Shown one piece after another: positions 1 to 8,633 of a DNA stretch of 64,000 bases. Position numbers and translations under genes: made by a program. Within the stretch, counting starts at the first letter, position 1, and the number at the start of each line of letters is the position of its first letter. The notes beneath the pieces were generated by a model that saw only the letters and a list, made by a program, of their open reading frames with translations, had not been told where the DNA came from and made no database searches. Origin of the DNA: Clostridium_AM tanneri (GTDB lineage Bacteria; Bacillota; Clostridia; Clostridiales; Clostridiaceae); NCBI RefSeq assembly GCF_033659955.1, contig NZ_JARUJP010000004.1, positions 124,001-188,000 on the forward strand, read 5' to 3'.

Positions 1-333
1 AATTTCTACTTTATGCTGTAATAGATATACCATAAACTGCATATCTCTAGGGTTCTCAAAAGTTATCCTTCTACCTGTTACTTCCTCAGCATCAAGAACA
101 GTATCAGTTCTATTATAGTAAACTTTTTTTATCCTTCCCTTTTCCACCAAACCTTTAAATTTCTCTGTATTCATGTCTGCTTTTCCCAAATTTAATCCTA
201 AACTGCTTTGAAACTGTGTGAAGATATCTTCAGCAGATACACTAGGATTTCTTAAAAATACAAAAGGGGAAATTACTATAGGTAGCAATATAATAGCGTA
301 TAAAAAATATGTTCCTAATTTGTTAAATTTCAT
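1..333 (-). CDS. Membrane-anchored protein, N-terminal part only; possibly an FtsH-type protease
   Basis: Only the first 111 residues are in the window; the gene runs off the left edge. The ATG at 333 follows an AAAGGAGAG ribosome site at good spacing. One membrane segment covers about residues 7-27, and the rest is predicted to lie outside the membrane. The order of features (single anchor, a short GRIKKVYYN strand, then ENPR with a following LLQHKVEI) resembles the N-terminal extracellular domain of FtsH-like ATP-dependent membrane proteases. That is inference from a short divergent domain: the AAA and zinc-protease motifs that would prove it are outside the window. It could equally be another single-anchor membrane protein. 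Confidence 0.45.
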   Translation of the reverse strand, partial: MKFNKLGTYFLYAIILLPIVISPFVFLRNPSVSAEDIFTQFQSSLGLNLGKADMNTEKFKGLVEKGRIKKVYYNRTDTVLDAEEVTGRRITFENPRDMQFMVYLLQHKVEI

Positions 334-378
334 TTTTTCTCTCCTTTTATAAATATGAAAAATTAATTTTTTATAGTT

Positions 379-408
379 AAAAGAGAGAAGTATTAGCTTC
401 TCTCTTTT
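379..408. terminator. Perfect 12-bp inverted repeat, possible plus-strand terminator
   Basis: AAAAGAGAGAAG at 379-390 pairs exactly with 397-408 across a 6-nt loop. The plus-strand side continues into a weak T-rich tail (ATTGTT); the minus-strand side does not. It lies upstream of the minus-strand gene that starts at 333 and well upstream of the plus-strand gene at 732, so what it would terminate is unclear. It may instead be a regulatory hairpin in the leader of the gene at 1-333. Confidence 0.45.
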
Positions 409-731
409 ATTGTTCCTATTTAATTAAAAAATCATTACATTTAATGTAAAAGTTTTTCAATTTCTATCCTATTATATTTTTAGCTTCCCTATTTACTTAT
501 TCTGAAGCCTCTGTTAGCTCACAAATAATGCTAGATAACTCCTAAGCAACCTTTCCTTATTGTTTTCCTACTGATGCAGTTTCATAGTTCTAAATAATAT
601 TTAAAAATTATACAATAAAATATTTTTATAGTAACTAACTGTATGTATAATTTTTTTTTATAATTCAACAAATTTCATAATAAAATTGTTAATATATAAA
701 CAATTAAAATTTGTTACTTTGGAGGTTTTTT
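409..731. other. Gene-free AT-rich stretch
   Basis: No open frame with a ribosome site was seen on either strand. The last 100 bases are very AT-rich and presumably carry the promoter of the PHP gene that starts at 732, but no clear -35/-10 pair was picked out. Confidence 0.5.
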
Positions 732-1409
732 ATGATAATTGACACTCATATTCATGAAAGTAAATATTCCTTAGATAGTGAAATATCTCTGAAAGACATT
801 GTAAAAAGAGCAAAAGAAATTGGACTAGATGGGGTTTGCATAACAGACCATGAAAGTAACGAAATTATGGAAGAAGCTCATGAATACTCAAAATCCACAG
901 GTTTTTTAATTTTAGTTGGAGCGGAAATACTAACTTATCAAGGCGATATATTAGTATTTGGATTAAAAGATTTACCTAAAAAAATGCTTCCTGCTAAAGA
1001 ACTAATAGAGTTAGTCCACAAAAATAAGGGGGTAGCTATAAGTGCTCATCCTTATCGAAATAACAATAGAGGCATGGGGGATTATATAAAAGTAGCTAAG
1101 TCTTTAGGCTTAAATGGCGTAGAATCTTTTAATGGCAGCACTGAGCCCCACCAGAATCTTCATGCATATTCCCTAGCTACAGAGTTAAATATACCTTCCA
1201 TAGGTTCTAGCGATGCTCACGTTATTGAGAATATAGGTAAGTATGCTACTGTATTTCCTAATGGAATAAGAGATGAAAGAGACCTTATAGATGCTATAAA
1301 AGCTGGAAATGTATGTCCTGCTATGTTTAAAAATGGCCACTACAAACATATAGATATGTATAAGGAAGTTGAAAATAATTTAAAGGATAAAATTTACAGG
1401 GTTGTTTAG
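732..1409 (+). CDS. PHP-domain metal-dependent phosphoesterase
   Basis: This 225-residue protein has the set of metal-binding motifs of the PHP (polymerase and histidinol phosphatase) family: DTHIH near the N terminus, ITDHES, GAEI, SAHPYR and SSDAH near the C terminus. Such stand-alone proteins usually hydrolyse phosphate esters or nucleotides in the cytoplasm; the substrate cannot be told from sequence. The ATG at 732 is chosen because GGAGG lies at 721-725, seven bases upstream. An in-frame TTG at 711 lies before that site and is unlikely. The gene stands alone and converges with the glycosyltransferase gene at 1540. Confidence 0.85.
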   Translation: MIIDTHIHESKYSLDSEISLKDIVKRAKEIGLDGVCITDHESNEIMEEAHEYSKSTGFLILVGAEILTYQGDILVFGLKDLPKKMLPAKELIELVHKNKGVAISAHPYRNNNRGMGDYIKVAKSLGLNGVESFNGSTEPHQNLHAYSLATELNIPSIGSSDAHVIENIGKYATVFPNGIRDERDLIDAIKAGNVCPAMFKNGHYKHIDMYKEVENNLKDKIYRVV

Positions 1410-1469
1410 TGAAGATAGGCATACTGTTTCATTTTCTAAAATTAATACTATTATTACTAAAGCATTTCC

Positions 1470-1504
1470 ATAACCGAAAAGTATACTCAATGCTTCTCGG
1501 TTAT
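1470..1504. terminator. Stem-loop between convergent genes
   Basis: A 12-bp stem (1470-1481 with 1493-1504, one mismatch) lies between the ends of the PHP gene (plus) and the glycosyltransferase gene (minus). Flanks are AT-rich on both sides but without a long T run. It probably serves both strands. Confidence 0.55.
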
Positions 1505-1539
1505 TTAATACTAGTTCGTAGGAAACTATATTATCTAGC

Positions 1540-2793
1540 TTACTTAAAAGTAAAAAGCCTCTCTATATCTTCAAATGCGCTTTTCCAAGACTTTTTACCA
1601 ATAGCTTCCTTAAGGGTACTGTTCATAGTTAGTTTATTTTCTATTTGTTTTTTTATAGCTTTACTTAAATTATTCTCAAAAGTCGGTATGTCCTCCTCCA
1701 GTGGGCTATCTACATCTTTTAGTCTTGGCAGAGGTATATACTCTATAATGCCACTATTATTTATAGTGCTTCCCATCCATTCCTTAACCCCAGGCAGATC
1801 TGTAACTACTATTTTTAAACCGCAGGCCATAGCTTCTATTAATACTAAAGGAAGTCCTTCATAAAGGGATGGCAGTACTAATATATCACATTGCCTAAAA
1901 AGTTCTCCTAATTCCTTTTGGGGAAGAGCACCTAATATATGTATGTTAACCTCCTCTGAATTTCTTTTACATTCTTCAGTAATCTCTTTAGCTTCCTGTC
2001 CGATTCCGGAACCTGCTAAGTATAGCTCTATGTTGCAGTACTGTTGCTTTAGGAGTTTTATTGCATTAATCAGATGAGGTACACCTTTTGAATAGCTTAG
2101 CTTTCCTGCATAAATTATCTTTATCCTATCTTCCTTTTCTTTATCTTCACCTGTATAAAAGATCTCTGGGTTAAAACCTGTGCCAGCAATTCTTATATTC
2201 TTTTCCTCTATACCATACTCTTTAATTACAAGCTCCTTTTCATCTCTTTGAGAAACAATTACCCTTTCAATATTTTTACAATGATCTGTTACATATTTAA
2301 TAATTTCTTTAGAGAACTTATTATCCATAGTCTTAAAAATTTCTAACTGTCTTAAGTCTGTTCCATGACAAAAGGCTATTATCCTAGTATCAGGATATTT
2401 CTCCTTAACTAGTGCTGTTAAAATCCATAAATGGTGACAGATTATTATATCTGGTTCAAAATCATAAATAGCCTTGCTTATAGCGTCAGAAAAAGCCTTT
2501 TTCCACTTTTTAAGCATATCTATATCTAAATCCCTGTATCTAGTGCTTTTATACGGCATTACATCACTCATCCCTACCACAGGAAAAGGTAATTCCTCTC
2601 TTTCAAAAACCACTGGATAAAAATTAACATTATTATTTGTATGAAAGGAATACTCTCCATCTTCTGCTGATATACCGGCAACTATAGCTTGATGATAATT
2701 TTTTCTATCCCCTTCCTTCACTAAAGACCGTAAATATATTCCACTTCCCGTTTCCCCAGGCTTCTGTGCTATTATATTTAGTATTTTTTTCAT
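1540..2793 (-). CDS. GT4-family glycosyltransferase
   Basis: This 417-residue protein has the two-lobed GT-B layout. The N-terminal lobe opens with KILNIIAQKPGETGSGIYL, where the GSG loop normally contacts the sugar-nucleotide phosphate. The C-terminal lobe has YAGKLSYSKGVPHLINA and the family's E-x7-E signature in PSLYEGLPLVLIEAMACG. It should transfer a sugar from an activated donor with retention of configuration, in the cytoplasm. Acceptor and donor are not evident. The ATG at 2793 follows GGAGGAG. It is monocistronic as far as can be seen and is not next to the glycan locus at 21.8-32 kb. Hairpin repeat copy 1 lies between it and the upstream ABC operon. Confidence 0.85.
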   Translation of the reverse strand: MKKILNIIAQKPGETGSGIYLRSLVKEGDRKNYHQAIVAGISAEDGEYSFHTNNNVNFYPVVFEREELPFPVVGMSDVMPYKSTRYRDLDIDMLKKWKKAFSDAISKAIYDFEPDIIICHHLWILTALVKEKYPDTRIIAFCHGTDLRQLEIFKTMDNKFSKEIIKYVTDHCKNIERVIVSQRDEKELVIKEYGIEEKNIRIAGTGFNPEIFYTGEDKEKEDRIKIIYAGKLSYSKGVPHLINAIKLLKQQYCNIELYLAGSGIGQEAKEITEECKRNSEEVNIHILGALPQKELGELFRQCDILVLPSLYEGLPLVLIEAMACGLKIVVTDLPGVKEWMGSTINNSGIIEYIPLPRLKDVDSPLEEDIPTFENNLSKAIKKQIENKLTMNSTLKEAIGKKSWKSAFEDIERLFTFK

Positions 2794-2903
2794 ATAACTC
2801 CTCCACGCAAAAAACTTTATGTTATTTTATAGTACACTAAAGTGGATATTTTTTCTACAGTAATATTATTAAGCAAAACCTTTCCTATATATTCATTAGT
2901 GGA

Positions 2904-3240
2904 CGTAAAAGTATGATGGGACACAAAGAGGGACTTAGAAATTAGACTTAGTATCCTATGTATGTTGGTAGTTATGTAATAAAACCTTTGGGTGCACTAA
3001 AAACAGGTGTGTAGGTAGAGGTATACTGCGTAGAAAGCTTCGAATAAGAGCTAGAAGGTCTTATGCTGGCGATTTTGAAAATGTTAACTCAAACTCAGCT
3101 TTTGAAGAAAGCATTGAGCTTGAGTTCATTTTCAAAGTTGAGCCAGCATTAGACCTTCTTCTCGAAATAAGGGCTTTCAAGCAGTGTACCTCTACTTTAA
3201 CACACCGGTGTTCAGTGCACCTAAACTTTTGTTACACAAT
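2904..3240. repeat. Long-hairpin interspersed repeat, copy 1
   Basis: This stretch has a second copy at 49784-50153. Its core (about 2991-3221) folds back on itself almost completely. Pairs read from outside to centre: 2991-2998 with 3214-3221; 3006-3011 with 3201-3206; 3015-3029 with 3181-3195; 3033-3038 with 3173-3178; 3053-3070 with 3142-3159; 3074-3083 with 3127-3136; 3086-3097 with 3115-3126; apex 3098-3102 with 3108-3112. Only scattered mismatches and bulges interrupt it. An open frame crosses it but changes freely between copies, so it is not judged coding. It begins 34 bases after the stop codon of the minus-strand gene ending at 3274. It may be a MITE-like mobile element or a structured RNA. 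Confidence 0.8.
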
Positions 3241-3273
3241 AATTTCCAAAATAGATGAGACTTCAATTGCAAG

Positions 3274-5316
3274 CTATTCTTTAAAGTAAGCCTTCACAAA
3301 ATCCGGTGCATTATCCTCTGTGAAGACTCCAAAATCAATATTTTGTTTACTATGATTATAAAAGCCTATAAGATATTTTGCCCCTCCATCTTTTCTGTGA
3401 TAATTATAAGTTCTAAGGCAAGTTTCAACCTTATCTTTATCAGTAATCTCCAGCCTCTTTACACCGCTGCTCATTATATCTGTTCTCATTTTTAACTTTC
3501 CTTCTAATTGTTTTTCATTTTGAACTTTTTCCACTGCAGCATATCCAATATCCTTTGGAAGAATTCTTGAATTCTCCAAATGCCCTTTTTTCCTTAACCA
3601 TTCCTCAAATAAAACGTAGGATTTTTTCCAAGATAAATGAGCTTGCTTATCATCTCCACGGTACTTACTATCAGTAAGTCTTGGATATTTCTTCAACTTA
3701 CCCTCAGCTATCATAAAGGTCATTTCTGACCAAGCTGGCTTATCATCCTTCATTTGTTCGTAGGTTTCATTATTAATATCCTGCCTTAATATTTCTATAG
3801 CTTCCTTTATATCCTCTGGTTTTAGTATAACGGTTCCTTTTCCGATGCCGCTGTCTCCAATTGGTCGAAGAGTAATCTTTTCCACATCAGCTGAATCTAA
3901 ACTAAAGATATCATATTTCATATTTTTAAATTCTTTTGATTCATAAATAGGCTTAAAATATTTAACATAATCATCGTAAGATATGTTATACAATCTTTGA
4001 ACTTTATTTCCGTTATTTAGCCTGTATTCAAAAACTACAGATCTTGTACTTTGCCTATTTAAATTCTTATTTTTATGCTTGTCTTCTATAAGTTTTTTAT
4101 GAAAGCTTTCTATATTTTGAAGGTTTTTTTCATCACTATATAGGTCGATACTATACTTATCAGAATAGAAATTATAGTATTCATTAAAATATATACTTTC
4201 AACGTTATCTAAAGCTGGTACCCTATTTTCATATCCAGTTATATCAAATCTTATTCCCATAGAAACTATTATCATTACAGCTATATAAATTCCATATCCT
4301 TTTATACTTCTGAAAACCCAAAGAGATTTTTTCACTATCATCTCTGCAACAAAATATCCTATAAGAGAACCAATAAAAAATCCAAAGAATATCCATCTGT
4401 CACTATTTTGTACTGCTTGGAAATAAGCCCCTCCCACCAGCATAGCACAAAAAGTAACTCCATATTTAAAAACATATTGAAGACTTTTAAAGGCAATTGG
4501 GTTAGAGGCTGCTTCTAGTTTTCTTATGTTGTACACAAACTGTGAAATAAAATATAGAATAATGCATAGTAGTATATATAGTGTTACTTCAGTTAGAGTA
4601 AGGTTTTTATTATTAAAATCAAAATTTCCAAAGCCATCAAAAATTCTTACTATAGGTGAAAGCTTATTGCTTATTTCATTGACGTTATAAGCAAAACCAT
4701 ATATAAATAGCTTAAGTGTTTCACTAATCAATAAAGTTAAGCCAAAAGGTAAAAACATAAATATATAAGTTAATACTCCTTGCAGTACAGAGCTGCCTGT
4801 AATCATTCCCATAAATACAGCTACAAAGAAAGATACTAAAGGAAAAAGAATCATAATTCTCGACCACTGAATTGCATCATAAGCACCATAATACTGTCCT
4901 AGACCTAAAACTTTATTTAAAACTATTATTATAAGAGCATTAATTATAACTGGAGCTACTAGCGATACTACAGCAAAAGCAATATGACTTCTGTATAAGG
5001 TGTTTCTCTTAATAGGCAAACTGTGAATCATGTCCACAGAAATTTTTACTTGAATATATCTAAAAATAAATATTGCTAGTAGTACTGGTACTATTAAAGC
5101 AAAAATTCCCTGCAGTCCTCCGCCTCTAAAATAGAGTAGATCTTTTATCATATTAATGTTAGTAACATTATTAATTCTTTCATTAGTGCACAACATAAAT
5201 ATTTTAAGCGGAAGTAAAAATATAAGCACCATTGTGTATGCAGCACTTATCCACCCAAACCTTCTTATATCATCAAGAATTATACCTTTATTAAAAAATG
5301 ATATTTTTGATTTCAT
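3274..5316 (-). CDS. ABC transporter permease of the Ytr type
   Basis: This 680-residue membrane protein has two parts. Roughly the first 350 residues hold about eight hydrophobic segments in the ABC-2 permease style, starting after a short cytoplasmic N terminus. The rest is a large soluble domain, probably extracytoplasmic, that binds no recognisable ligand and ends in VKAYFKE. The ATG at 5316 lies inside the end of the ATPase gene (26-bp overlap), so the two are translationally coupled. With the preceding GntR-type repressor this matches the ytr layout of Bacillus, an ABC system linked to cell-wall-antibiotic stress. Role in export or in sensing cannot be told apart here. Confidence 0.8.
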   Translation of the reverse strand: MKSKISFFNKGIILDDIRRFGWISAAYTMVLIFLLPLKIFMLCTNERINNVTNINMIKDLLYFRGGGLQGIFALIVPVLLAIFIFRYIQVKISVDMIHSLPIKRNTLYRSHIAFAVVSLVAPVIINALIIIVLNKVLGLGQYYGAYDAIQWSRIMILFPLVSFFVAVFMGMITGSSVLQGVLTYIFMFLPFGLTLLISETLKLFIYGFAYNVNEISNKLSPIVRIFDGFGNFDFNNKNLTLTEVTLYILLCIILYFISQFVYNIRKLEAASNPIAFKSLQYVFKYGVTFCAMLVGGAYFQAVQNSDRWIFFGFFIGSLIGYFVAEMIVKKSLWVFRSIKGYGIYIAVMIIVSMGIRFDITGYENRVPALDNVESIYFNEYYNFYSDKYSIDLYSDEKNLQNIESFHKKLIEDKHKNKNLNRQSTRSVVFEYRLNNGNKVQRLYNISYDDYVKYFKPIYESKEFKNMKYDIFSLDSADVEKITLRPIGDSGIGKGTVILKPEDIKEAIEILRQDINNETYEQMKDDKPAWSEMTFMIAEGKLKKYPRLTDSKYRGDDKQAHLSWKKSYVLFEEWLRKKGHLENSRILPKDIGYAAVEKVQNEKQLEGKLKMRTDIMSSGVKRLEITDKDKVETCLRTYNYHRKDGGAKYLIGFYNHSKQNIDFGVFTEDNAPDFVKAYFKE

Positions 5317-6190
5317 ATCCTACATCCCCCATCTCATAAATGAAAATTTCTTCTAAGGTTAAAGGTAAAATATCTAGGATAACCGGCTCCTCTTTCATAA
5401 TATCCTTTAAAATCTCTTCTTTCTTACCTCTTACTATAAAGAGCATTATGCTTCCTCTTTTTTCTTTATATAGGACATGGCAATCTTCTAAAATTTCTGA
5501 GGTTACTTCCCTTTTAAAAGCAACTTGAATTTTATGCACATCTGATTTTAAATCATCTAAATCCTTTTCTAGTATTAAGGAACCTTTATGTAGTATTCCA
5601 ATATGATCACATAAATCCTCCAGCTCCCTTAAATTATGAGAAGATATTAAAACTGTCATCTGTCTTTCCGCTACATCTTGTACTATAAGATTTTTTACCT
5701 TTTGTCTCATAACAGGATCTAGTCCATCTAAAGGTTCATCAAGAATCAACACCTCTGGCATAGCTGATAACCCAAGCCAGAAGGCAGCTTGTCTCTGCAT
5801 TCCCTTAGAGAGCCTGTGTAACTTCTTATTTTCATCAATGTTAAAGACCTCTTTTAACTTTTTATATCTTTCTTCATTAAAATTGGGATACACTCTCTTG
5901 TAAAATCTAGCCATATCCTTTATGCTGTACTGGGTAAAAAAATACAGAGTATCTGGAATAAATACTAATTTTGATTTAATATCTACATTTTCAAAGACTT
6001 CTTCACCAGCTACGAAAACCCCTCCTTCATCCTGTCTATAGATACCAACTAAAGTTTTTATTAAGGTTGTCTTTCCTGCTCCATTAGAACCAACTAGTCC
6101 ATAGATAGAGCCTTTGTTTACATTGATGCTTACGTTCTTTAATGCTTCTAAGTCTTCAAAAGTTTTGCTTACCTTTTTTACTTCTAGCAC
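5291..6190 (-). CDS. ABC transporter ATP-binding protein of the Ytr type
   Basis: This 299-residue ATPase has Walker A GSNGAGKTT, the signature LSKGMQRQ, Walker B VLILDEPLDGLD and the switch histidine in SSHNLRELEDL. The long C-terminal tail after about residue 215 is usual for partners of ABC-2 permeases. It should energise the membrane protein encoded directly downstream, whose start codon it overlaps. Translation begins at GTG (6190) with GGGGGA eight bases upstream; the stop codon of the GntR gene is one base away. The operon is therefore regulator, ATPase, permease. Confidence 0.9.
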   Translation of the reverse strand: MLEVKKVSKTFEDLEALKNVSINVNKGSIYGLVGSNGAGKTTLIKTLVGIYRQDEGGVFVAGEEVFENVDIKSKLVFIPDTLYFFTQYSIKDMARFYKRVYPNFNEERYKKLKEVFNIDENKKLHRLSKGMQRQAAFWLGLSAMPEVLILDEPLDGLDPVMRQKVKNLIVQDVAERQMTVLISSHNLRELEDLCDHIGILHKGSLILEKDLDDLKSDVHKIQVAFKREVTSEILEDCHVLYKEKRGSIMLFIVRGKKEEILKDIMKEEPVILDILPLTLEEIFIYEMGDVGYEIKNIIF

Positions 6191-6191
6191 C

Positions 6192-6572
6192 TTACTTTCC
6201 CCCTTGTATCATCTCATCTATTTCTGAGACAATTTTTAAAATTTCTTCTTTTTTCATACCTAGATACATAGCCTCCGATAGAATCTTCACTAATTCTTCT
6301 TTTAACTTAGATAACTTTTCAATATTCCCGCTCTGCAACACTGCTGCCACAAAATTCCCCTTTCCTGGTACTGAATAAATGTAGCCTTGATGCTCAAGTT
6401 CCCTATATGCCTTTTGAATAGTATTAGGATTAACTGTAAGTTCATTTGCAAGACTTCTTACTGAAGGAAGTTTTTCATCCCTTTTTAAAATTTCAGTTAT
6501 AATCAATTCTTTGAATTTCTCTACTAATTGTTCGTAAATAGGCAATCGACTTCTTAAATCTAATTCAAACAT
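6192..6572 (-). CDS. GntR-family repressor, YtrA subfamily
   Basis: This 126-residue protein starts with the YtrA-type winged helix (RLPIYEQLVEKFKELI, then LPSVRSLANELTVNPNTIQKAYRELE as two adjoining parts) and has only a short C-terminal helical dimerisation segment. It lacks the large effector domain of the FadR or HutC groups. Members of this group usually repress their own ABC-transporter operon, which fits the two genes directly downstream. GGGAGGG precedes the ATG at 6572. A near-palindrome at 6630-6652 is the likely operator. Confidence 0.88.
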   Translation of the reverse strand: MFELDLRSRLPIYEQLVEKFKELIITEILKRDEKLPSVRSLANELTVNPNTIQKAYRELEHQGYIYSVPGKGNFVAAVLQSGNIEKLSKLKEELVKILSEAMYLGMKKEEILKIVSEIDEMIQGGK

Positions 6573-6629
6573 TTTTTCCCTCCCTCACTATTAACTATAT
6601 TTACCTAACTATGTCATATACCGTATTAA

Positions 6630-6652
6630 CTGTATTATTATTTATAGTACAG
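6630..6652. promoter_or_regulatory. Candidate operator of the YtrA-type repressor
   Basis: CTGTATTAT and ATAGTACAG form a 9-bp inverted repeat with one mismatch around a TATTT centre, about 60 bases upstream of the repressor start. Placement and symmetry suggest autoregulation. This is inferred from position only. Confidence 0.5.
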
Positions 6653-6711
6653 TTTTATTATATGCTACTTATTTCCTGTTGTAAATATCTATTATAGGTT
6701 TTTATCAATAT

Positions 6712-6747
6712 AAAAGTACCTGTAGTATTGTATTTACAGGTACTTTT
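6712..6747 (-). terminator. Terminator of the gene at 6756-7163
   Basis: A perfect 13-bp stem (6712-6724 with 6735-6747) ends in TTTT on both strands and lies nine bases past the stop codon of the minus-strand gene. Confidence 0.75.
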
Positions 6748-6755
6748 CACTTAAA

Positions 6756-7163
6756 TTATAGTTTAAGCTTTTTACTATTTAAAGACTTTTCTAGGGTTAA
6801 AGTTCCAAATTCATCGAAAACCAAGATATAACATTCCTTATCTATATTAAATCTTACTCCTACTAGGTTAAACTCTAACTTCTCTTCTACATAGTCCTTA
6901 AATCCATAAAAATCATCTGGTAATTCCTTTTTAGCATTAAAGCTATACCCCAAAAAATTACACACTATTACATATTTATAACTTTTAAATGTTAACCTCC
7001 TATAGCAGTCTATCTTTGCTATATCCACACCTTCAAAATACATTTCTTTAATTTTCTGGGGTATTAATTTTGTAAAAATAACTTGTTCATTCTTATCACT
7101 TATCTGTTCTTCTACGTTGCTATGAACAATTAGGTGGAATTCATAGCTAATCACAAAATTCAT
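6756..7163 (-). CDS. Unknown protein, about 135 residues
   Basis: No family was recognised. The product has no signal peptide or membrane segment, is rich in aromatic residues and looks mostly beta-stranded, with ECYILVFDEFGTLTLEK near the C terminus. The start is uncertain: the ATG at 7163 directly abuts the AAGGGG ribosome site, whereas the in-frame GTG at 7154 is nine bases from it and may be the true start, giving 132 residues. The gene has its own terminator at 6712-6747 and is probably transcribed alone. Confidence 0.6.
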   Translation of the reverse strand: MNFVISYEFHLIVHSNVEEQISDKNEQVIFTKLIPQKIKEMYFEGVDIAKIDCYRRLTFKSYKYVIVCNFLGYSFNAKKELPDDFYGFKDYVEEKLEFNLVGVRFNIDKECYILVFDEFGTLTLEKSLNSKKLKL

Positions 7164-7310
7164 CCCCTTATTTTGATTTGTAAATATTGGTACATTTTGA
7201 ATGGGTATGTAATATTAATACAGTGTAAATGTACCTAGAGAAAATTTGCTATTAAAAAAGTTCCACCTAATTATATAGTATTTTAATTGTTGTTCTTGGT
7301 TACAAAAATA

Positions 7311-8423
7311 TTAATAATGAACCCGTACTAACCAAAACTTTATTTTTTTATCGCTCCATCCAAGATCCCAAGGAGCTTTATTTCTATCTGTGTTGTGGCA
7401 GGTAACTAAGGAATAGCCTCTAGAGTCAGCTCCTGTTACAACAGAAATATGAGTGATATCTCCTTTTTTTTCATAAGCTACAAAATCACCGGGCAGGAGC
7501 TTGTAGGAAGCTTTATATACCTTATCATAATTACCATAGGCAATAATCGATGCTCTTCCACTGTAAATCATATAATTCTTAAAGGCATCAGCATTTAACC
7601 ATGCACCTGTAGCATCTTTATCATCATAATTCCATGAAGAATTTTTCCTAAACTTGCCTCCCTCAAATAAAATTTGAGATGCAAAGTTTGCACAATCTCC
7701 TCCCTGTGGATTATAATCTCTATATTTTTTATTATACTTAAATCCATACTGTTCCTCACTGGCAGCTCCACAATATTGTTCTGCATATTCTATAGCCTTT
7801 TTTCTTCTTTCATTTATATTGGAAACATCTCTAAAACTCTGTGATAAAATATATTGTTTTATGGAATCTGCTTTTATGTTCTCTAGGTTTAAAGCATCTG
7901 CGAAAGGATCTTTGTACCATTCCTTCGTAATTACCCATACTCCATCTTTTTTAGCAATTTGCATTGAATGGTGAGTTCCAATTCTAGATACGTTAACCAC
8001 ATCTGGTGAGTCTTCATATACATACTTATATTCTGTTGAACATATTAGATAAGCAGAATATCTGTCTCCAGTGCCCTTAAGACTTCTAATTACCACCTTT
8101 GGAGTAATGCTCGTAAACTTTACCCCCTGCTTCTCCTCCCAATTATGAATGTAGTCCATTTTCTTTTTTTCGTGTTCATAGGCCCAGGTTCCATACTTAG
8201 TATCTTTGTCGTAAATAGACTCTATTAACTCTAAATCTCTGTTTACTATTGCCTTATTTCTATTGCATATTATTTCTTCTATAGCTTGAGCTATTTGCTC
8301 CTTGGAGCTTTCTTCCTCAGCTAACACCTTATTAGGGCAAAATATCTGAATTAGCAATAAGGCAAATAATATCGTTAGCTTTACTAAGATTATTTCACTT
8401 TTTTTCCTTTGAGAAAGCTTCAT
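7311..8423 (-). CDS. Exported amidase-domain (Amidase_6-like) protein
   Basis: This 370-residue protein opens with a charged N terminus and a hydrophobic stretch ending in NKVLAEE, a signal peptide or anchor. Residues about 45-190 form a middle domain of unknown role. The C-terminal 160 residues carry a CHAP/NlpC-like cysteine amidase fold: the candidate nucleophile is the Cys in GGDCANFASQ, with His in ITHISVV and a polar residue in CHNTDR. Enzymes of this type cut cell-wall amide bonds, so it may act on peptidoglycan outside the membrane. GGAG lies upstream of the ATG at 8423. An M15-type peptidase gene lies just upstream on the same strand, but a terminator lies between them. Confidence 0.78.
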   Translation of the reverse strand: MKLSQRKKSEIILVKLTILFALLLIQIFCPNKVLAEEESSKEQIAQAIEEIICNRNKAIVNRDLELIESIYDKDTKYGTWAYEHEKKKMDYIHNWEEKQGVKFTSITPKVVIRSLKGTGDRYSAYLICSTEYKYVYEDSPDVVNVSRIGTHHSMQIAKKDGVWVITKEWYKDPFADALNLENIKADSIKQYILSQSFRDVSNINERRKKAIEYAEQYCGAASEEQYGFKYNKKYRDYNPQGGDCANFASQILFEGGKFRKNSSWNYDDKDATGAWLNADAFKNYMIYSGRASIIAYGNYDKVYKASYKLLPGDFVAYEKKGDITHISVVTGADSRGYSLVTCHNTDRNKAPWDLGWSDKKIKFWLVRVHY

Positions 8424-8584
8424 AATTCAATACTCCTTTACCTTGCGAAATGTTGTTAATAAAATTTCATACTTTTATTATGCCCCCAATGCTTATAAAA
8501 TCGAACTATCAGTTTTATCCAAAATTTCAATTTAACTTTAAAAAACCACTCCGACTATGTCACAACTTATATTATATATCTTGG

Positions 8585-8610
8585 TAAAAAAACTGCTTAT
8601 TTAAAGCAGC
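8585..8610 (-). terminator. Terminator of the M15 peptidase gene
   Basis: CTGCTT (8593-8598) pairs with AAGCAG (8604-8609), and the minus-strand transcript continues into about seven T residues. It lies 24 bases past the stop codon at 8634. Confidence 0.75.
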
Positions 8611-8633
8611 TTATACCTCCTAAGAATACTAAA

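Noticed and set aside
12..330. Reading the left-edge gene as a confident ftsH
   Set aside because: Only the poorly conserved N-terminal domain is present; the AAA and HEXXH motifs are outside the window, so the name is given only as a possibility.
1409..1864. 151-codon plus-strand frame after the PHP gene
   Set aside because: It overlaps the end of the minus-strand glycosyltransferase gene and a terminator stem, has no ribosome site and reads as hydrophobic antisense.
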